From the NCBI RefSeq assembly GCF_042680805.1, contig NZ_JBHUEM010000014.1:56301-120300 (forward strand): a DNA stretch of 64,000 bases, in the 5' to 3' direction. The notes under the pieces were generated by a model that had not been told where the DNA came from, did not search any database, and was given only the letters and a program-made list of their open reading frames with translations. Below, in pieces: positions 26,022 through 34,258 of the stretch (positions are counted from its first letter, which is position 1; each line of letters starts with the position of its first letter). The stretch is from Bacillus_CJ salitolerans (GTDB lineage: Bacteria; Bacillota; Bacilli; Bacillales; SA4). Made by a program: the position numbers and the translations under genes.

Positions 26022-27119
26022 ATGGTGAATCAGTATTTTCTTAATGAAGTAAAAGTACTACACGCAGACCCAATGTTTGCAGCTTGCCTCGAAAAATTAT
26101 TTCACTGTCCTAAGCAGGACCGCTTTTTGAAATTACTAGAAATCCTTAATCAGCCATTCTACGATTTGACGCATTCAGATAAACAGCAAATTATCGAGGT
26201 GTTTTTTTCCCAGCCTGAACTCAAAGAAAACCGATATCTTTATATGGAGTATTTAAACGTTCAAGGCAATACTTGTTTATTGAAAGATTTCATAAAAATA
26301 GAAATGAACTCTTCTTGTAATAGAGCAAGGTCTTGGGCTTTAGTTTATGAATTAGTCGTAAAGGCGAATAACGGCGAGCTAAGTAAATCCGCTCTATCGA
26401 ATAAAGTTATTTCCTTTGAACCCAATTCTAAGGATATGCATCTTTTACTGTGTATATTAAACATGTTGTCTGTCTTTCAAATTGGAGAGTATGAAGCTTT
26501 CTTCAAAGTGAGTAACGCTATCCTACCCGAAATTAATTACATCGAAGATTCGTTTATTAAGCAATCTTACCACCTCAGGCTCCTTGAACTCTATTCGTAT
26601 AGTCATTTACTTGCAAACAAAGTTGAACCTTGTCGAGACATCATTCATATGATTCTCCAATTGGGTGATGCAAAGATGTATCCTATTGCATACATCAACT
26701 CCTATCACGTTTTAGCACACACTTTCTTATTTACATCCTATGAAACTTGTATAGAGAACTTACAAAAAGCCTATCGTATTACGACACTATTACCTGAAGA
26801 AAGACGAGCTCAAAAACAAAAAGAATTACATAACACAGAGCAGTTTGTTCGGAGCTTTTGGAAAAGAGATTTGGAACCTCTTCCTGATGATGATGCAGAG
26901 CTAGCCCATCGTTATATTGCAATGGGCGAAATGGAGCAGGCCATCTCTATCCTTGATCAATTGCGTCAGCAGCAAGGCTTCTTTACCCCTTTTCAATGGT
27001 ACTATTACGGACTCGCAACAAATAATAAAGACCACTTTATCAAAGCTAGAAAAGAATTTGAATCAAATGGTGATAAATTCTTTGTAAAAATTCTCGATTT
27101 GGTATATTCTAGTATATAG
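26022..27119 (+). CDS. aimR: AimR-family (arbitrium-like) peptide-pheromone receptor
   Basis: 365 residues, all alpha-helical, with the layout of phage AimR receptors: an N-terminal region of ~100 residues that should bind DNA, then TPR-like repeats. Segments recalling phi3T AimR occur in the same order: SSCNRARSWALVYEL, FQIGEYEAFFKVSNAI, EDSFIKQSYHLRLLELY, YHVLAHTFLFTSYE and the C-terminal FQWYYYGLATNNKDHFIKA...GDKFFVKI. Start at ATG 26022 (GGGGGAATT just upstream) or GTG 26025. Fifty bases downstream lies a gene for a secreted peptide precursor, as aimP follows aimR. No phage gene is seen within the window, so it looks like a chromosomal copy. Target gene unknown. Confidence 0.85.
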   Translation: MVNQYFLNEVKVLHADPMFAACLEKLFHCPKQDRFLKLLEILNQPFYDLTHSDKQQIIEVFFSQPELKENRYLYMEYLNVQGNTCLLKDFIKIEMNSSCNRARSWALVYELVVKANNGELSKSALSNKVISFEPNSKDMHLLLCILNMLSVFQIGEYEAFFKVSNAILPEINYIEDSFIKQSYHLRLLELYSYSHLLANKVEPCRDIIHMILQLGDAKMYPIAYINSYHVLAHTFLFTSYETCIENLQKAYRITTLLPEERRAQKQKELHNTEQFVRSFWKRDLEPLPDDDAELAHRYIAMGEMEQAISILDQLRQQQGFFTPFQWYYYGLATNNKDHFIKARKEFESNGDKFFVKILDLVYSSI

Positions 27120-27169
27120 AGAAGCTTATAAATGAGGGCATCAAAAATATGATATTGGAGGAATGAATA

Positions 27170-27322
27170 ATGAAGAAGTTTTTCCTAAGTCTAGTAGTTT
27201 TGTTTTTTGTCCTTGGTAGTGGTACATTAACAGCTTTTGCAGCTGATCCTGGTGTACCTATTGGCAAATCGGTGAAAGAAGAAGAGAGTTCCGTATCAGA
27301 TCCTGGTGTACCTATCGGGTAA
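27170..27322 (+). CDS. aimP: AimP-like pro-pheromone with two DPGVPIG copies
   Basis: 50 residues. MKKFF start, hydrophobic signal peptide (LSLVVLFFVLGSGTL), signal-peptidase site TAFA-A, then DPGVPIG at residues 26-32, a linker KSVKEEESSVS and a second, identical DPGVPIG at the C-terminus (44-50). Phage AimP precursors end in one short peptide; here the likely pheromone occurs twice. The two copies use different codons (ATTGGC versus ATCGGG), so the repeat is kept by selection. The first copy needs an extra cut after Gly-32. GGAGG lies eight bases before ATG. It sits 50 bases after the receptor gene. Confidence 0.88.
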   Translation: MKKFFLSLVVLFFVLGSGTLTAFAADPGVPIGKSVKEEESSVSDPGVPIG

Positions 27323-27350
27323 TATCATTGCTTTACAAACTAGAAACCAT

Positions 27351-27382
27351 AGAGATAGCCTCTGCTATCTCTTTTATTTTTT
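27351..27382 (+). terminator. Terminator after the pro-pheromone gene
   Basis: AGAGATAGC / GCTATCTCT, 9-bp stem, loop CTCT, then TTTTATTTTTTATT. Confidence 0.93.
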
Positions 27383-27407
27383 ATTCTTTTCATCCAAATA
27401 CTATAAT
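27379..27407 (+). promoter_or_regulatory. Candidate promoter of an aimX-like transcript
   Basis: Perfect -10 TATAAT at 27402-27407, 17 bases after a poor -35 (TTTTAT). It follows directly on the aimP-like terminator; the position matches the aimX promoter of phage arbitrium loci, which AimR activates. A weak -35 would fit an activator-dependent promoter. Confidence 0.4.
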
Positions 27408-27413
27408 ACAAAC

Positions 27414-27598
27414 ATTGAAAGTGAAATCCTATTTAACTCAATTAGAGATTTATGGAATTTTTACTATACGGATTTACATTATCTAAAAGCGTTCTTGATC
27501 GTCTTGTTGAACCAGGAATAACGCTATGTTTTTCGATAAGTTAGAGTAGTATTGAAGTGAGCCTATCAAACAGCGATGGGGTCACTTCTTTTTTTTTG
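27414..27598 (+). ncRNA. Possible aimX-like small transcript
   Basis: Region of ~185 bases between a consensus -10 and a second terminator, without a supported gene. In SPbeta-type phages a short aimX RNA lies at this place. The call rests on layout only; there is no sequence match to known aimX. Confidence 0.25.
27554..27598 (+). terminator. Second terminator downstream of aimP
   Basis: GAAGTGA / TCACTTC plus GCC/GGG inner pairs, followed by TTTTTTTTT. Confidence 0.8.
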
Positions 27599-27757
27599 AA
27601 AGAAGCAATCTGGTTTATGTAGTATTTTTTTATTTATTTTTCTGAAAATATAAAATTTTCTACAATCATTGCATATGATAATAATAAACCCTATATACAA
27701 CCTAAACCCAGCTATATTTCTTGTTTGATAAATAAATCTTAAAAAGGAGCGATGCTA

Positions 27758-28075
27758 ATGTGTGCATTACATTTCGGCGATTTTTACCAACGACCTCTCA
27801 TTCCTATTGGGGAGCAAGATCGTGTAACCGTACTCAAAAGTGGTAAGGAAATCCATACCCACTGGCTCATTGCAATTGAAGGTAGTGAAACAAACAAAAA
27901 CTCAGCCTCCTTTCATTGGAAGGTTGTCGTATTCCCTAGTGATTGTAATGGCAGCTTTGATTTTTCAGTCCCTCTTTATGTTTCATCCTTCTTCCCATTT
28001 AATGAAGCTGTTGCCTACGCGAAACAGCTAGAAAAAATGGCAAAGGAAGATGAGTTTTATAAACTCGCCAACTAA
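27758..28075 (+). CDS. Hypothetical protein, 105 residues
   Basis: Soluble protein of 105 residues with no signal peptide or membrane helix; starts MCALHFGDFYQRP. I do not recognise a family. ATG 27758 is chosen because AAAAAGGAG stands eight bases upstream; ATG 27752 is too close. It lies 435 bases after the pro-pheromone gene, in the same direction. It might be a target of the AimR-like regulator, but that is only proximity. Confidence 0.7.
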   Translation: MCALHFGDFYQRPLIPIGEQDRVTVLKSGKEIHTHWLIAIEGSETNKNSASFHWKVVVFPSDCNGSFDFSVPLYVSSFFPFNEAVAYAKQLEKMAKEDEFYKLAN

Positions 28076-28179
28076 TAGAGAAAACAAAAAACCCCACTTT
28101 TGCTTTCCTTTCTTTTTAACCTACTATGTGAAGAAATGAACATATACATACCCACTTTGTCTCTCCAACTCAATCGACA

Positions 28180-28232
28180 ATTTCCTACAAATCTCGGGTA
28201 GTGACTGTCACTTGTCGACAGTACAAAAAAGG
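28180..28232. repeat. Family-B element, copy 2
   Basis: ATCTCGGGTAGTGACTGTCAC then TTGTCGACAGTAC. The same stretch recurs 102 bases further on (copy 3). Confidence 0.85.
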
Positions 28233-28279
28233 TCTACCTCCCTCCGAAGATAAACCCATAACATTATTCAATTGACAAA

Positions 28280-28342
28280 TTTCTACATATCTCGGGTAGT
28301 GACTGTCACTTGTCGACAAAAACTGGGTGGTTCCTGGTACTA
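28280..28342. repeat. Family-B element, copy 3, with a variant palindrome
   Basis: TCTCGGGTAGTGACTGTCAC, TTGTCGACA, then CTGGGTGGTTCCTGGTACTA: two tandem palindromes, GTGACTGTCAC and a variant of AGTACCTGGTACT. It runs into the stop codon of fixX. Confidence 0.8.
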
Positions 28343-28636
28343 ACCGAGTCTGAATATGATGCCGTGGCCACCTTTTGGGTATTCCCATTTGATGTTTTCG
28401 TGAGGGCAGCCAATTCGGCAGCTTCCGCACTCGTGACAGCCTTCGTAGCCGACATGCATGCGGATGTCTTCCCATTTGTAAATTTCTGCAGGGCAGAAGA
28501 TGGTGCAAAGTTTGTCTGGGCATTTCGTTAAACAAACGTCATTGTCCATGACATGAAGATGTGATTTCGTATCGGCATTAAAACGAACAAGGTATTGTTT
28601 TTCTTCGATCGTTTGGCATTTCTTTTGTTCGCTCAC
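28340..28636 (-). CDS. fixX: Ferredoxin-like protein FixX
   Basis: 98-residue iron-sulfur protein. Cys ligands occur in VCLTKCPDKLCTIFCP and GCHECGSCRIGCP, the pattern of FixX, which takes electrons from the FixABC flavoproteins. GTG start at 28636 shares a base with the TAG stop of fixC (sequence TAGTG), with AAGGTGATG inside the end of fixC, so translation is coupled. An ATG at 28654 further inside fixC is less likely. Last gene of the fixABCX operon. Confidence 0.92.
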   Translation of the reverse strand: MSEQKKCQTIEEKQYLVRFNADTKSHLHVMDNDVCLTKCPDKLCTIFCPAEIYKWEDIRMHVGYEGCHECGSCRIGCPHENIKWEYPKGGHGIIFRLG

Positions 28637-29931
28637 TATTTCATCACCTTCCATGCTCGGATTGCATCACGAGCTAGTTTTATTTTTTCCTTTGGTGTAC
28701 CAAGATCCTTCCATATTTTCTTTTGTTTATCCCATTTAGAGGTTCCATCAACGGTAAACATCTGACTTGCAGCACGGTTCATCATCGGAATGTACTGATC
28801 GAAATACTGAGGGAATTTTTCAAAGTGATGGGTTGAATCTTTGTATTTTTTCATGTCCTGTCCGACAAAGCTCTTCATAAGCTGCACTCTGTAACGGTCG
28901 AGCATCGATTCTGAGAAATCATTCGCTTCTTTTGCTAGAAGAATGGTCTCTGCGGCGATCCTACCTGATGTCATTGCTAAGTTCGATCCTTCTCTGTGTA
29001 TCGCATTAACAAGCTGTGCTGCATCTCCGACCACAATCACCCCGTCACCAACAACCTTCCCCATTGATTTATATCCACCTTCTGGGATAAGGTGTGCAAG
29101 GTATTCCTGTGGTTCACTTCCCTCAATATATGGCCGAACCATTGGATGATTTTTCACATATTCAAGTAGGTCATAAGGTTTAATTTTATGTTCGATGAGT
29201 CCTGACAATAAAGTACCTACCCCAATGCTTAACGTATCCTTATTTGTATATAGAAATCCTGTTCCTAAAATTCCTTTTGTTGCATCTCCTAACAGTTCAA
29301 TTGTACAGCCCTGGTCCTTTTCTAGATTAAAACGGTCCTCAATCACCTTTTTATCTAGCTTCAAAATCTCCATGGTCGCCAACGCCACTTCATTTGGTTT
29401 ATATTCCTTGTGGAATCCAAGTGATTTAGCTAGTAGTGAGTTTACACCGTCAGCTAGTACAACCACATCCGCATAAACATCACCACCCGGCCTGTCAGTT
29501 CGTACCCCAACAACTCGTCCATTCTCTACAATACATTCTAAAACAACCGTCTCATTTACTAACAAAGCACCTTGTTCCACTGCTTTTCCGGCAAACCACT
29601 GATCAAATTTTGCTCGTAACACGGTAAAGTTATTGTATGGTGCTTCAGCCCATTCTAACCCCTTATACCCGAACGTAATGGCAGATTGTTTGTCTAGCAT
29701 CATAAAGCGTTGCTCAACAATCGGACGTTCTAATGGTGCCTCCTTGTAAAATTCTGGGATAATATCCTCCATCATTTTTCTATATAAAACACCGCCCATT
29801 ACGTTTTTAGAACCCGGATACTCCCCTCTTTCTAACAGAAGGACATTTGCTCCACCTTTTGCTAATTCATAGGCACAAGATATTCCTGCAGGTCCTGCTC
29901 CAACAACAATTGCATCAAACTTCTCCGACAT
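28636..29931 (-). CDS. fixC: Electron transfer flavoprotein-quinone oxidoreductase FixC
   Basis: 431-residue FAD protein. N-terminal dinucleotide-binding motif VVGAGPAGISCAYELAKGG, then LLLERGEYPGSKNVMGG, and a second FAD motif VGDAAQLVNAIHREGSNLA near residue 310. It passes electrons from the FixAB flavoprotein to quinone as the exergonic arm of a bifurcating complex, while FixX/ferredoxin takes the other electrons. ATG 29931 overlaps the end of fixB by 17 bases. Confidence 0.95.
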   Translation of the reverse strand: MSEKFDAIVVGAGPAGISCAYELAKGGANVLLLERGEYPGSKNVMGGVLYRKMMEDIIPEFYKEAPLERPIVEQRFMMLDKQSAITFGYKGLEWAEAPYNNFTVLRAKFDQWFAGKAVEQGALLVNETVVLECIVENGRVVGVRTDRPGGDVYADVVVLADGVNSLLAKSLGFHKEYKPNEVALATMEILKLDKKVIEDRFNLEKDQGCTIELLGDATKGILGTGFLYTNKDTLSIGVGTLLSGLIEHKIKPYDLLEYVKNHPMVRPYIEGSEPQEYLAHLIPEGGYKSMGKVVGDGVIVVGDAAQLVNAIHREGSNLAMTSGRIAAETILLAKEANDFSESMLDRYRVQLMKSFVGQDMKKYKDSTHHFEKFPQYFDQYIPMMNRAASQMFTVDGTSKWDKQKKIWKDLGTPKEKIKLARDAIRAWKVMK

Positions 29932-30949
29932 GATTAGCCTCCAATCCTGCTAAAGATTTTTTAAACCCTTCAATTAATAACGGAACAATCTCAAATGCGT
30001 CCCCTACAATTCCGTAATGACAGGATTGAAAAATCGCTGCATTAGGATCCTTATTGATTGCAATAATAACGTCCGAATTTTTCATACCAACTAAATGCTG
30101 TATTGCACCAGATATGCCAATTGCAAAATAAAGCTTTGGTGTAACGGTAACACCTGTTTGACCTACCTGGTGATGATGCTCAATCCAGCCCGCTTCTACG
30201 ACATCACGGCTCGCTCCAACCGCTGCACCTAATACATCTGCAAGCTGGTGTACGAGCTGAAATCCCTCTTTGTTGCCTAATCCCTTTCCACCGGCAACCA
30301 CAATATCAGCTTCGTCTATTCGTGCTTTCCTTGATGTTTCCTTAACAATTTCCAAAACCTTCGTACGTACATCCTCTTCTTTTAGATCTATCGATTCCTC
30401 CACCACTTTTCCAGTACGACTAGAATCTGGCTGAAGGGCTTTCATGACCTTAGGTCTTACGGTTGCCATTTGCGGACGATACTTTCTACAAAGAATGGTT
30501 GCCATGATGTTGCCGCCAAATGCAGGACGGCTTGCCAAAAGCAACCCCGTATCTTCTTCCACGTCCAATTCAGTTGTATCCGCTGTTAACCCAGTTGGAA
30601 GATCGGTTGCTACTGCACTCGCAAGATCTTTACCTGTTGATGTTGCACCGTATAAGATGATTTCTGGCTTATACTTCTCACAGCAGTCAAGAAGAGCCTT
30701 CATAAATGATTCTGTACGATAGTTCTTAAAAACAGAATCATCATATACATATACAGTATCAGCCCCATACTCAAATACGGTTTTTGAAATGTGTTTCACA
30801 TTGGAACCGATTACAACTCCAGCAAGCTCTGTCCCGCGTTTATCTGCAAGCTTTCGACCAGCGCCTAGTAGTTCTAGTGAAACCGGTACAATAGAACCTT
30901 CTTTCACTTCAATAAATACCCAAACACCTCTGTAATCCTCAAAATTCAC
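29915..30949 (-). CDS. fixB: Electron transfer flavoprotein alpha-like subunit FixB
   Basis: 344 residues with the ETF-alpha layout: N-terminal domain with VWVFIEVKEG and a C-terminal FAD domain with VVAGGKGLGN, GASRDVVEAGWIEHHHQVGQTG and VIAINKDPNAAIF. GTG start at 30949 behind GGGGTGAG, 12 bases after fixA. It pairs with FixA. The FixB-specific extension of ETF-alpha in bifurcating complexes is consistent with the length. Confidence 0.95.
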   Translation of the reverse strand: MNFEDYRGVWVFIEVKEGSIVPVSLELLGAGRKLADKRGTELAGVVIGSNVKHISKTVFEYGADTVYVYDDSVFKNYRTESFMKALLDCCEKYKPEIILYGATSTGKDLASAVATDLPTGLTADTTELDVEEDTGLLLASRPAFGGNIMATILCRKYRPQMATVRPKVMKALQPDSSRTGKVVEESIDLKEEDVRTKVLEIVKETSRKARIDEADIVVAGGKGLGNKEGFQLVHQLADVLGAAVGASRDVVEAGWIEHHHQVGQTGVTVTPKLYFAIGISGAIQHLVGMKNSDVIIAINKDPNAAIFQSCHYGIVGDAFEIVPLLIEGFKKSLAGLEANHVGEV

Positions 30950-30961
30950 TTATCTCACCCC

Positions 30962-31777
30962 TTACCCCTGAAAAAGTTCTTTCTTTTCTAACACAACAGA
31001 AAGCAATTGATTTACTTGTTCTACAGAATTCCCTTCGAACAGAACGCCACCTTCTGGCTTTGGAGGACCCCACACCTTCGCAACAATTGTTGGTGAACCC
31101 TTTAGTCCTAGCTGTTTTCGATCAATATCCTCTAAATCTGCTACTGCCCAAATTTGAGGTTCGTATCTTGCCGCTTTTAGCATATTGGGAAACGATGAAT
31201 ATGGAACTTCGTTAATTTCTTTTTCAACTGACAGTAGGCATGGCAGTGAGGATTGAATGACTTCATATCCATCTTCTAACTTTCGGTGAACAATAATATG
31301 TCCCTCACCTTTATCCACTTCTACAACTTTCTTCACAGAGGTAAGTGGTGGGATATCTAGTCTTCTTGCTATACCTGGACCAACCTGACCCGTATCACCG
31401 TCTATTGTCATTTTCCCGCAGATGATAAGATCAATTGGTTTGTCCTTTCCAATCTTCTCTAATGCTTTTGTGAGAGCATAGCTAGTAGCAAGTGTATCTG
31501 CTCCCGCAAAAGCACGATCCGAGATCATATACCCCTCATCTGCACCAATTTCAATACACTTTTTAATCGCTTTTACAGCAGGTGGTGGTCCCATCGTCAA
31601 CACCGATACCGTACCGCCATAACGATTTTTCAAACGAACTGCTTCTTCAACTGCATGAGCATCGTAGGGGTTTAGGATGGCAGGAGCACTAGATCGGTCC
31701 ATCGTATTCGTTTTAGGATTCATCTTGATGACCTTTGTATCAGGCACCTGCTTAATACAAGCAACAATATGAAGCAT
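30962..31777 (-). CDS. fixA: Electron transfer flavoprotein beta-like subunit FixA
   Basis: 271 residues, ETF-beta: VACIKQVPDTKVIKMNP at the N-terminus, PYDAHAVEEAVRLK, VLTMGPPPAVKAIKKC and the nucleotide-binding CGKMTIDGDTGQVGPGIA. First gene of fixABCX; GGAGAGGTG precedes ATG 31777. In diazotrophs the complex drives ferredoxin reduction for nitrogenase; no nif gene is in this window, and in other bacteria the complex serves carnitine or other metabolism. The electron donor here is unknown. Confidence 0.95.
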   Translation of the reverse strand: MLHIVACIKQVPDTKVIKMNPKTNTMDRSSAPAILNPYDAHAVEEAVRLKNRYGGTVSVLTMGPPPAVKAIKKCIEIGADEGYMISDRAFAGADTLATSYALTKALEKIGKDKPIDLIICGKMTIDGDTGQVGPGIARRLDIPPLTSVKKVVEVDKGEGHIIVHRKLEDGYEVIQSSLPCLLSVEKEINEVPYSSFPNMLKAARYEPQIWAVADLEDIDRKQLGLKGSPTIVAKVWGPPKPEGGVLFEGNSVEQVNQLLSVVLEKKELFQG

Positions 31778-32037
31778 TTTTCACCTCTCCTTTACTAGTT
31801 TCCATTAGAAAAACGAAGACTCACCCTTGAAGAAACGGAAACGGTATGCTTCCTTTTTCTATGTGTTTCAGAATGAAGTAGTTTGATAAGTGCAAAAGCC
31901 ATCTGATTATTACTACTATATTAAGAGAGTAGACATTCAAGACTATATTTTTGCAGGGATATGGTTTTCTACATTAGTGGAAAGTGAAATGTGGTCGGAT
32001 TTTGAAGACTTTCGGCATTGTCCATTGCATTTATAAC

Positions 32038-32132
32038 GAACAAAAGACGCAAGCGCCCTGTTCGACAAGCAAATGTTTCATGAAAGGTTATTTGACCTCG
32101 AATGGCTGTGTGCTGGAGCTGGATTCCAAGTC
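32038..32132 (+). repeat. Dispersed family-A element, copy 2 (short form)
   Basis: AACAAAAGACGCAAGCGCCC, GACAAGCAAATG, TCATGAAAGG, TTATTTGACCTCGA and GGCTGTGTGCTGGAGCTGGA appear in the same order as in the copy at 61.8 kb. The central hairpin is reduced here. Confidence 0.85.
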
Positions 32133-32184
32133 ACTTGCCCATTCTCTTTCTGATAACTTTTATACTTTCAAAATAATTAAAAAA

Positions 32185-32222
32185 AGAAGCATCGATTCTG
32201 CAATACTAGAATCGTTACTTCT
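32185..32222 (-). terminator. Terminator downstream of the SRPBCC remnant
   Basis: AGAAG and GATTCT arms pair with AGAATC and CTTCT; on the minus strand TTTTTTT follows. Confidence 0.75.
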
Positions 32223-32238
32223 CTTTATATAGATCCTA

Positions 32239-32647
32239 CTATCCTAGAATTCTATCCATTGCTTCTAACATGGTACTCGTGGCTAGTTTCGTTTGAGGGA
32301 CATATTGTTCCCAAACTGGATGCAGTTTATTAGTAAGAGAAAGTTCAAAGCCTGTTTTAATTGGCTTAAATTCAATTACGACTCTGTCAAAATCAGATAA
32401 ATTCTGCAGGAATATCTCATGTAAACACGAGTGTTTCTGGTGAAGTTATATCTAGCTATTCACCGGTATGGGCATTTCAATACCTTCCCGAAGATCGACA
32501 AATGAGAACGTACCTCCTACTTTTGGTTCAATCTCTACTCGAACCATCTCACATTCGGAAACATCCATTTCTCTAAATATTTGGTTGTATCCAAGCATCG
32601 TAGATTACTTCAGGAGAAGTACTAAATTGGTATGAAAACTGATGCAT
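32239..32647 (-). pseudogene. Decayed SRPBCC (AHSA1-like) gene
   Basis: Reading the minus strand in three frames gives the pieces of one SRPBCC protein in order: MHQFSYQFSTSPEVIYDAWI, then VRVEIEPKVGGTFSFVD and GIEMPIPVNS, then VIEFKPIKTGFELSLTNKLH and the end TSTMLEAMDRILG. At least two frameshifts and a stop separate them, so no full protein is made. The intact SRPBCC gene next to it is of the same superfamily but not a close copy. Confidence 0.8.
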
Positions 32648-32732
32648 TTGTTTCAAGTCGGTTGGTTATGTTTTCAACTCCAAGCTTTATAGTTGTTAGT
32701 CGGACCTGATTTTTGCGGAGTCTTGAATCTGC

Positions 32733-33167
32733 TTACCTCACTATATTAGCTCGTAAATCATTGATACCATGCTCTAGATAAACCTTTAAACAACTTAACA
32801 TGTAGACCCAACCCTCTTTGTTATCTACCATTTCCCGAAGAAGCTGGTCACCTGTTTCATGGAACCCTTCTTCCATTACTTCCACGATTGAAGTCGTTTG
32901 ATCAACCTCAATGATTGAAATGGTAACGGTGCGCTCAAGATTTGGTGGCCCCCATTTGAAAACAATTTTCTCACTTTCTTCAACGTCCACCACATGAATT
33001 ACCACTTCCGCTTCGTATTCTTTATAAAACCATGTAATCGTTTCTCCAGTTTTAAGTCTTCCAGATCCAGATGAAAACCAGTAGTTGGACATTTTCTCAG
33101 GGTCTATAAATGCTTCAAATATAACGTCTTTAGGGCTCAATATCTTTAATTTTGTAAGATTCACCAT
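32733..33167 (-). CDS. SRPBCC / AHSA1-family protein
   Basis: 144 residues with a START/Bet v1-like fold: LKILSPKDVIFEAFIDPEKM at the N-terminus, NYWFSSGSGRLKTGETITW, and the C-terminal helix with DNKEGWVYMLSCLKVYLEHG. Members bind hydrophobic ligands or act like Aha1 on chaperones; many Bacillus copies are uncharacterised. GGAGACG lies before ATG 33167. The next gene (VOC) starts upstream on the same strand, possibly one transcript. Confidence 0.88.
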   Translation of the reverse strand: MVNLTKLKILSPKDVIFEAFIDPEKMSNYWFSSGSGRLKTGETITWFYKEYEAEVVIHVVDVEESEKIVFKWGPPNLERTVTISIIEVDQTTSIVEVMEEGFHETGDQLLREMVDNKEGWVYMLSCLKVYLEHGINDLRANIVR

Positions 33168-33197
33168 ATAAATCGTCTCCTATCATTTAAACCAATC

Positions 33198-33608
33198 TTA
33201 TGATTTCGTGTAGTTAAGATCCCATATGACACCTAGAGGATCCTTCACCTTACCATATTTTGCACCCCAAAATGTATCTTGTAATTCCATAAGCACTGTA
33301 CCTTTTTCAGTCAGCCTATCATATAGATTCTGAATTTCGGCTTCACTTTCCAAATCAAGTGTTAAGGCAATGTTGTTTCCGATATGTACAGGACTTCCTG
33401 GAAATGAGTCTGACAGCATTAGTAGAAGCTCACCCTTTTTAAATTTGGCATGAATAATTTTGTCATCAGCCTCTGGTGGAGTTGGAAAATTTGCCTCTCC
33501 ATAAGTCCGTACTTCAATCACTTCTCCTTGAAACACTTCCGTGTAATAATCTAATGCATCTCTAGCATTACCATCAAACATAAGATAAGGTGTAGCTTGC
33601 TTGTTCAT
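33198..33608 (-). CDS. VOC/PhnB-like glyoxalase-superfamily protein
   Basis: 136 residues with two beta-alpha-beta-beta-beta units of the vicinal oxygen chelate fold, of the PhnB/DUF type: PYLMFDGNARDALDYYTEVF, GELLLMLSDSFPG and the end YGKVKDPLGVIWDLNY. Metal and substrate are unknown. ATG 33608 behind AGGAGGCTG. It precedes the SRPBCC gene by 30 bases; VOC and SRPBCC proteins are often found together. Confidence 0.9.
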   Translation of the reverse strand: MNKQATPYLMFDGNARDALDYYTEVFQGEVIEVRTYGEANFPTPPEADDKIIHAKFKKGELLLMLSDSFPGSPVHIGNNIALTLDLESEAEIQNLYDRLTEKGTVLMELQDTFWGAKYGKVKDPLGVIWDLNYTKS

Positions 33609-33796
33609 CAAACAGCCTCCTAGTTTCTAAACATCTACTATGACATATCATACCAAATGATGGTAAACTACTGAAGTAAATGGTGACCGAGATTATGTTA
33701 AAAAGAGGAATTAATAAAGTCAATTGGATCATTCTTTTTTCGGTATATCCGTATTTTCCTTATTATATAAGTCTTTTTTAGAAGGGGGATATGATG

Positions 33797-34231
33797 ATGA
33801 AGTTAATCATTCGTAATTCATGTGAGGCTGATCTTGCAGACATAACTTCTCTAATGGAAGAATTAGGATATCCTACAACGGAATCTGAAATGGCAACTAG
33901 AATAGCAAAGATTAATGAGAATGATTCCTATCATACACTCGTAGCTGAATATGATGATAGAGTGGTTGGGTTGGCTGGAATCTTGATTGGCTATTCGTAT
34001 ATAACTAGTGATATTATTGCCCGAATCATTGCCTTTGTGGTAGCAAGTGATTGCAGGGGAAAAGGAATTGGTAAACTGTTAATGGAAGAAGCTGAAAAAT
34101 ACGCTAGAAGTAAAAATGCTGTCTCTATTGGGCTTAATAGTGGCAATCGTCCAGAACGAATGGTAGCTCATCAGTTTTACTTACATCAAGGGTTTATTGA
34201 TAAGGGGATTAGCTTTTTCAAAAACTTGTAA
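33797..34231 (+). CDS. GNAT-family N-acetyltransferase
   Basis: About 144 residues; acetyl-CoA site CRGKGIGKLLMEEAE (motif A, RGKGIG) near residue 92, followed by HQFYLHQGF near the C-terminus. Three ATG codons follow each other (33791, 33794, 33797); the last has the best distance to GAAGGGGG. Substrate unknown. A separate gene in a group of small accessory genes on the plus strand. Confidence 0.9.
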   Translation: MKLIIRNSCEADLADITSLMEELGYPTTESEMATRIAKINENDSYHTLVAEYDDRVVGLAGILIGYSYITSDIIARIIAFVVASDCRGKGIGKLLMEEAEKYARSKNAVSIGLNSGNRPERMVAHQFYLHQGFIDKGISFFKNL

Positions 34232-34258
34232 TCTATCTTTCTTACGGAGGTAATAGAA

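Noticed and set aside
26022..27322. AimR/AimP pair as part of a prophage in this window
   Set aside because: No integrase, capsid, lysis or replication gene is found within 24 kb upstream or 35 kb downstream.
27306..27521. Open frame of 71 codons behind the pro-pheromone gene
   Set aside because: It starts within the pro-pheromone gene, has no ribosome site and crosses a terminator; composition is that of AT-rich non-coding DNA.
28185..28535. 116-codon frame at the fixX end
   Set aside because: Overlaps fixX in another phase and family-B repeats; no ribosome site.
31984..32232. Open frame of 82 codons upstream of fixA
   Set aside because: Runs through a dispersed family-A repeat and a terminator; no ribosome site.
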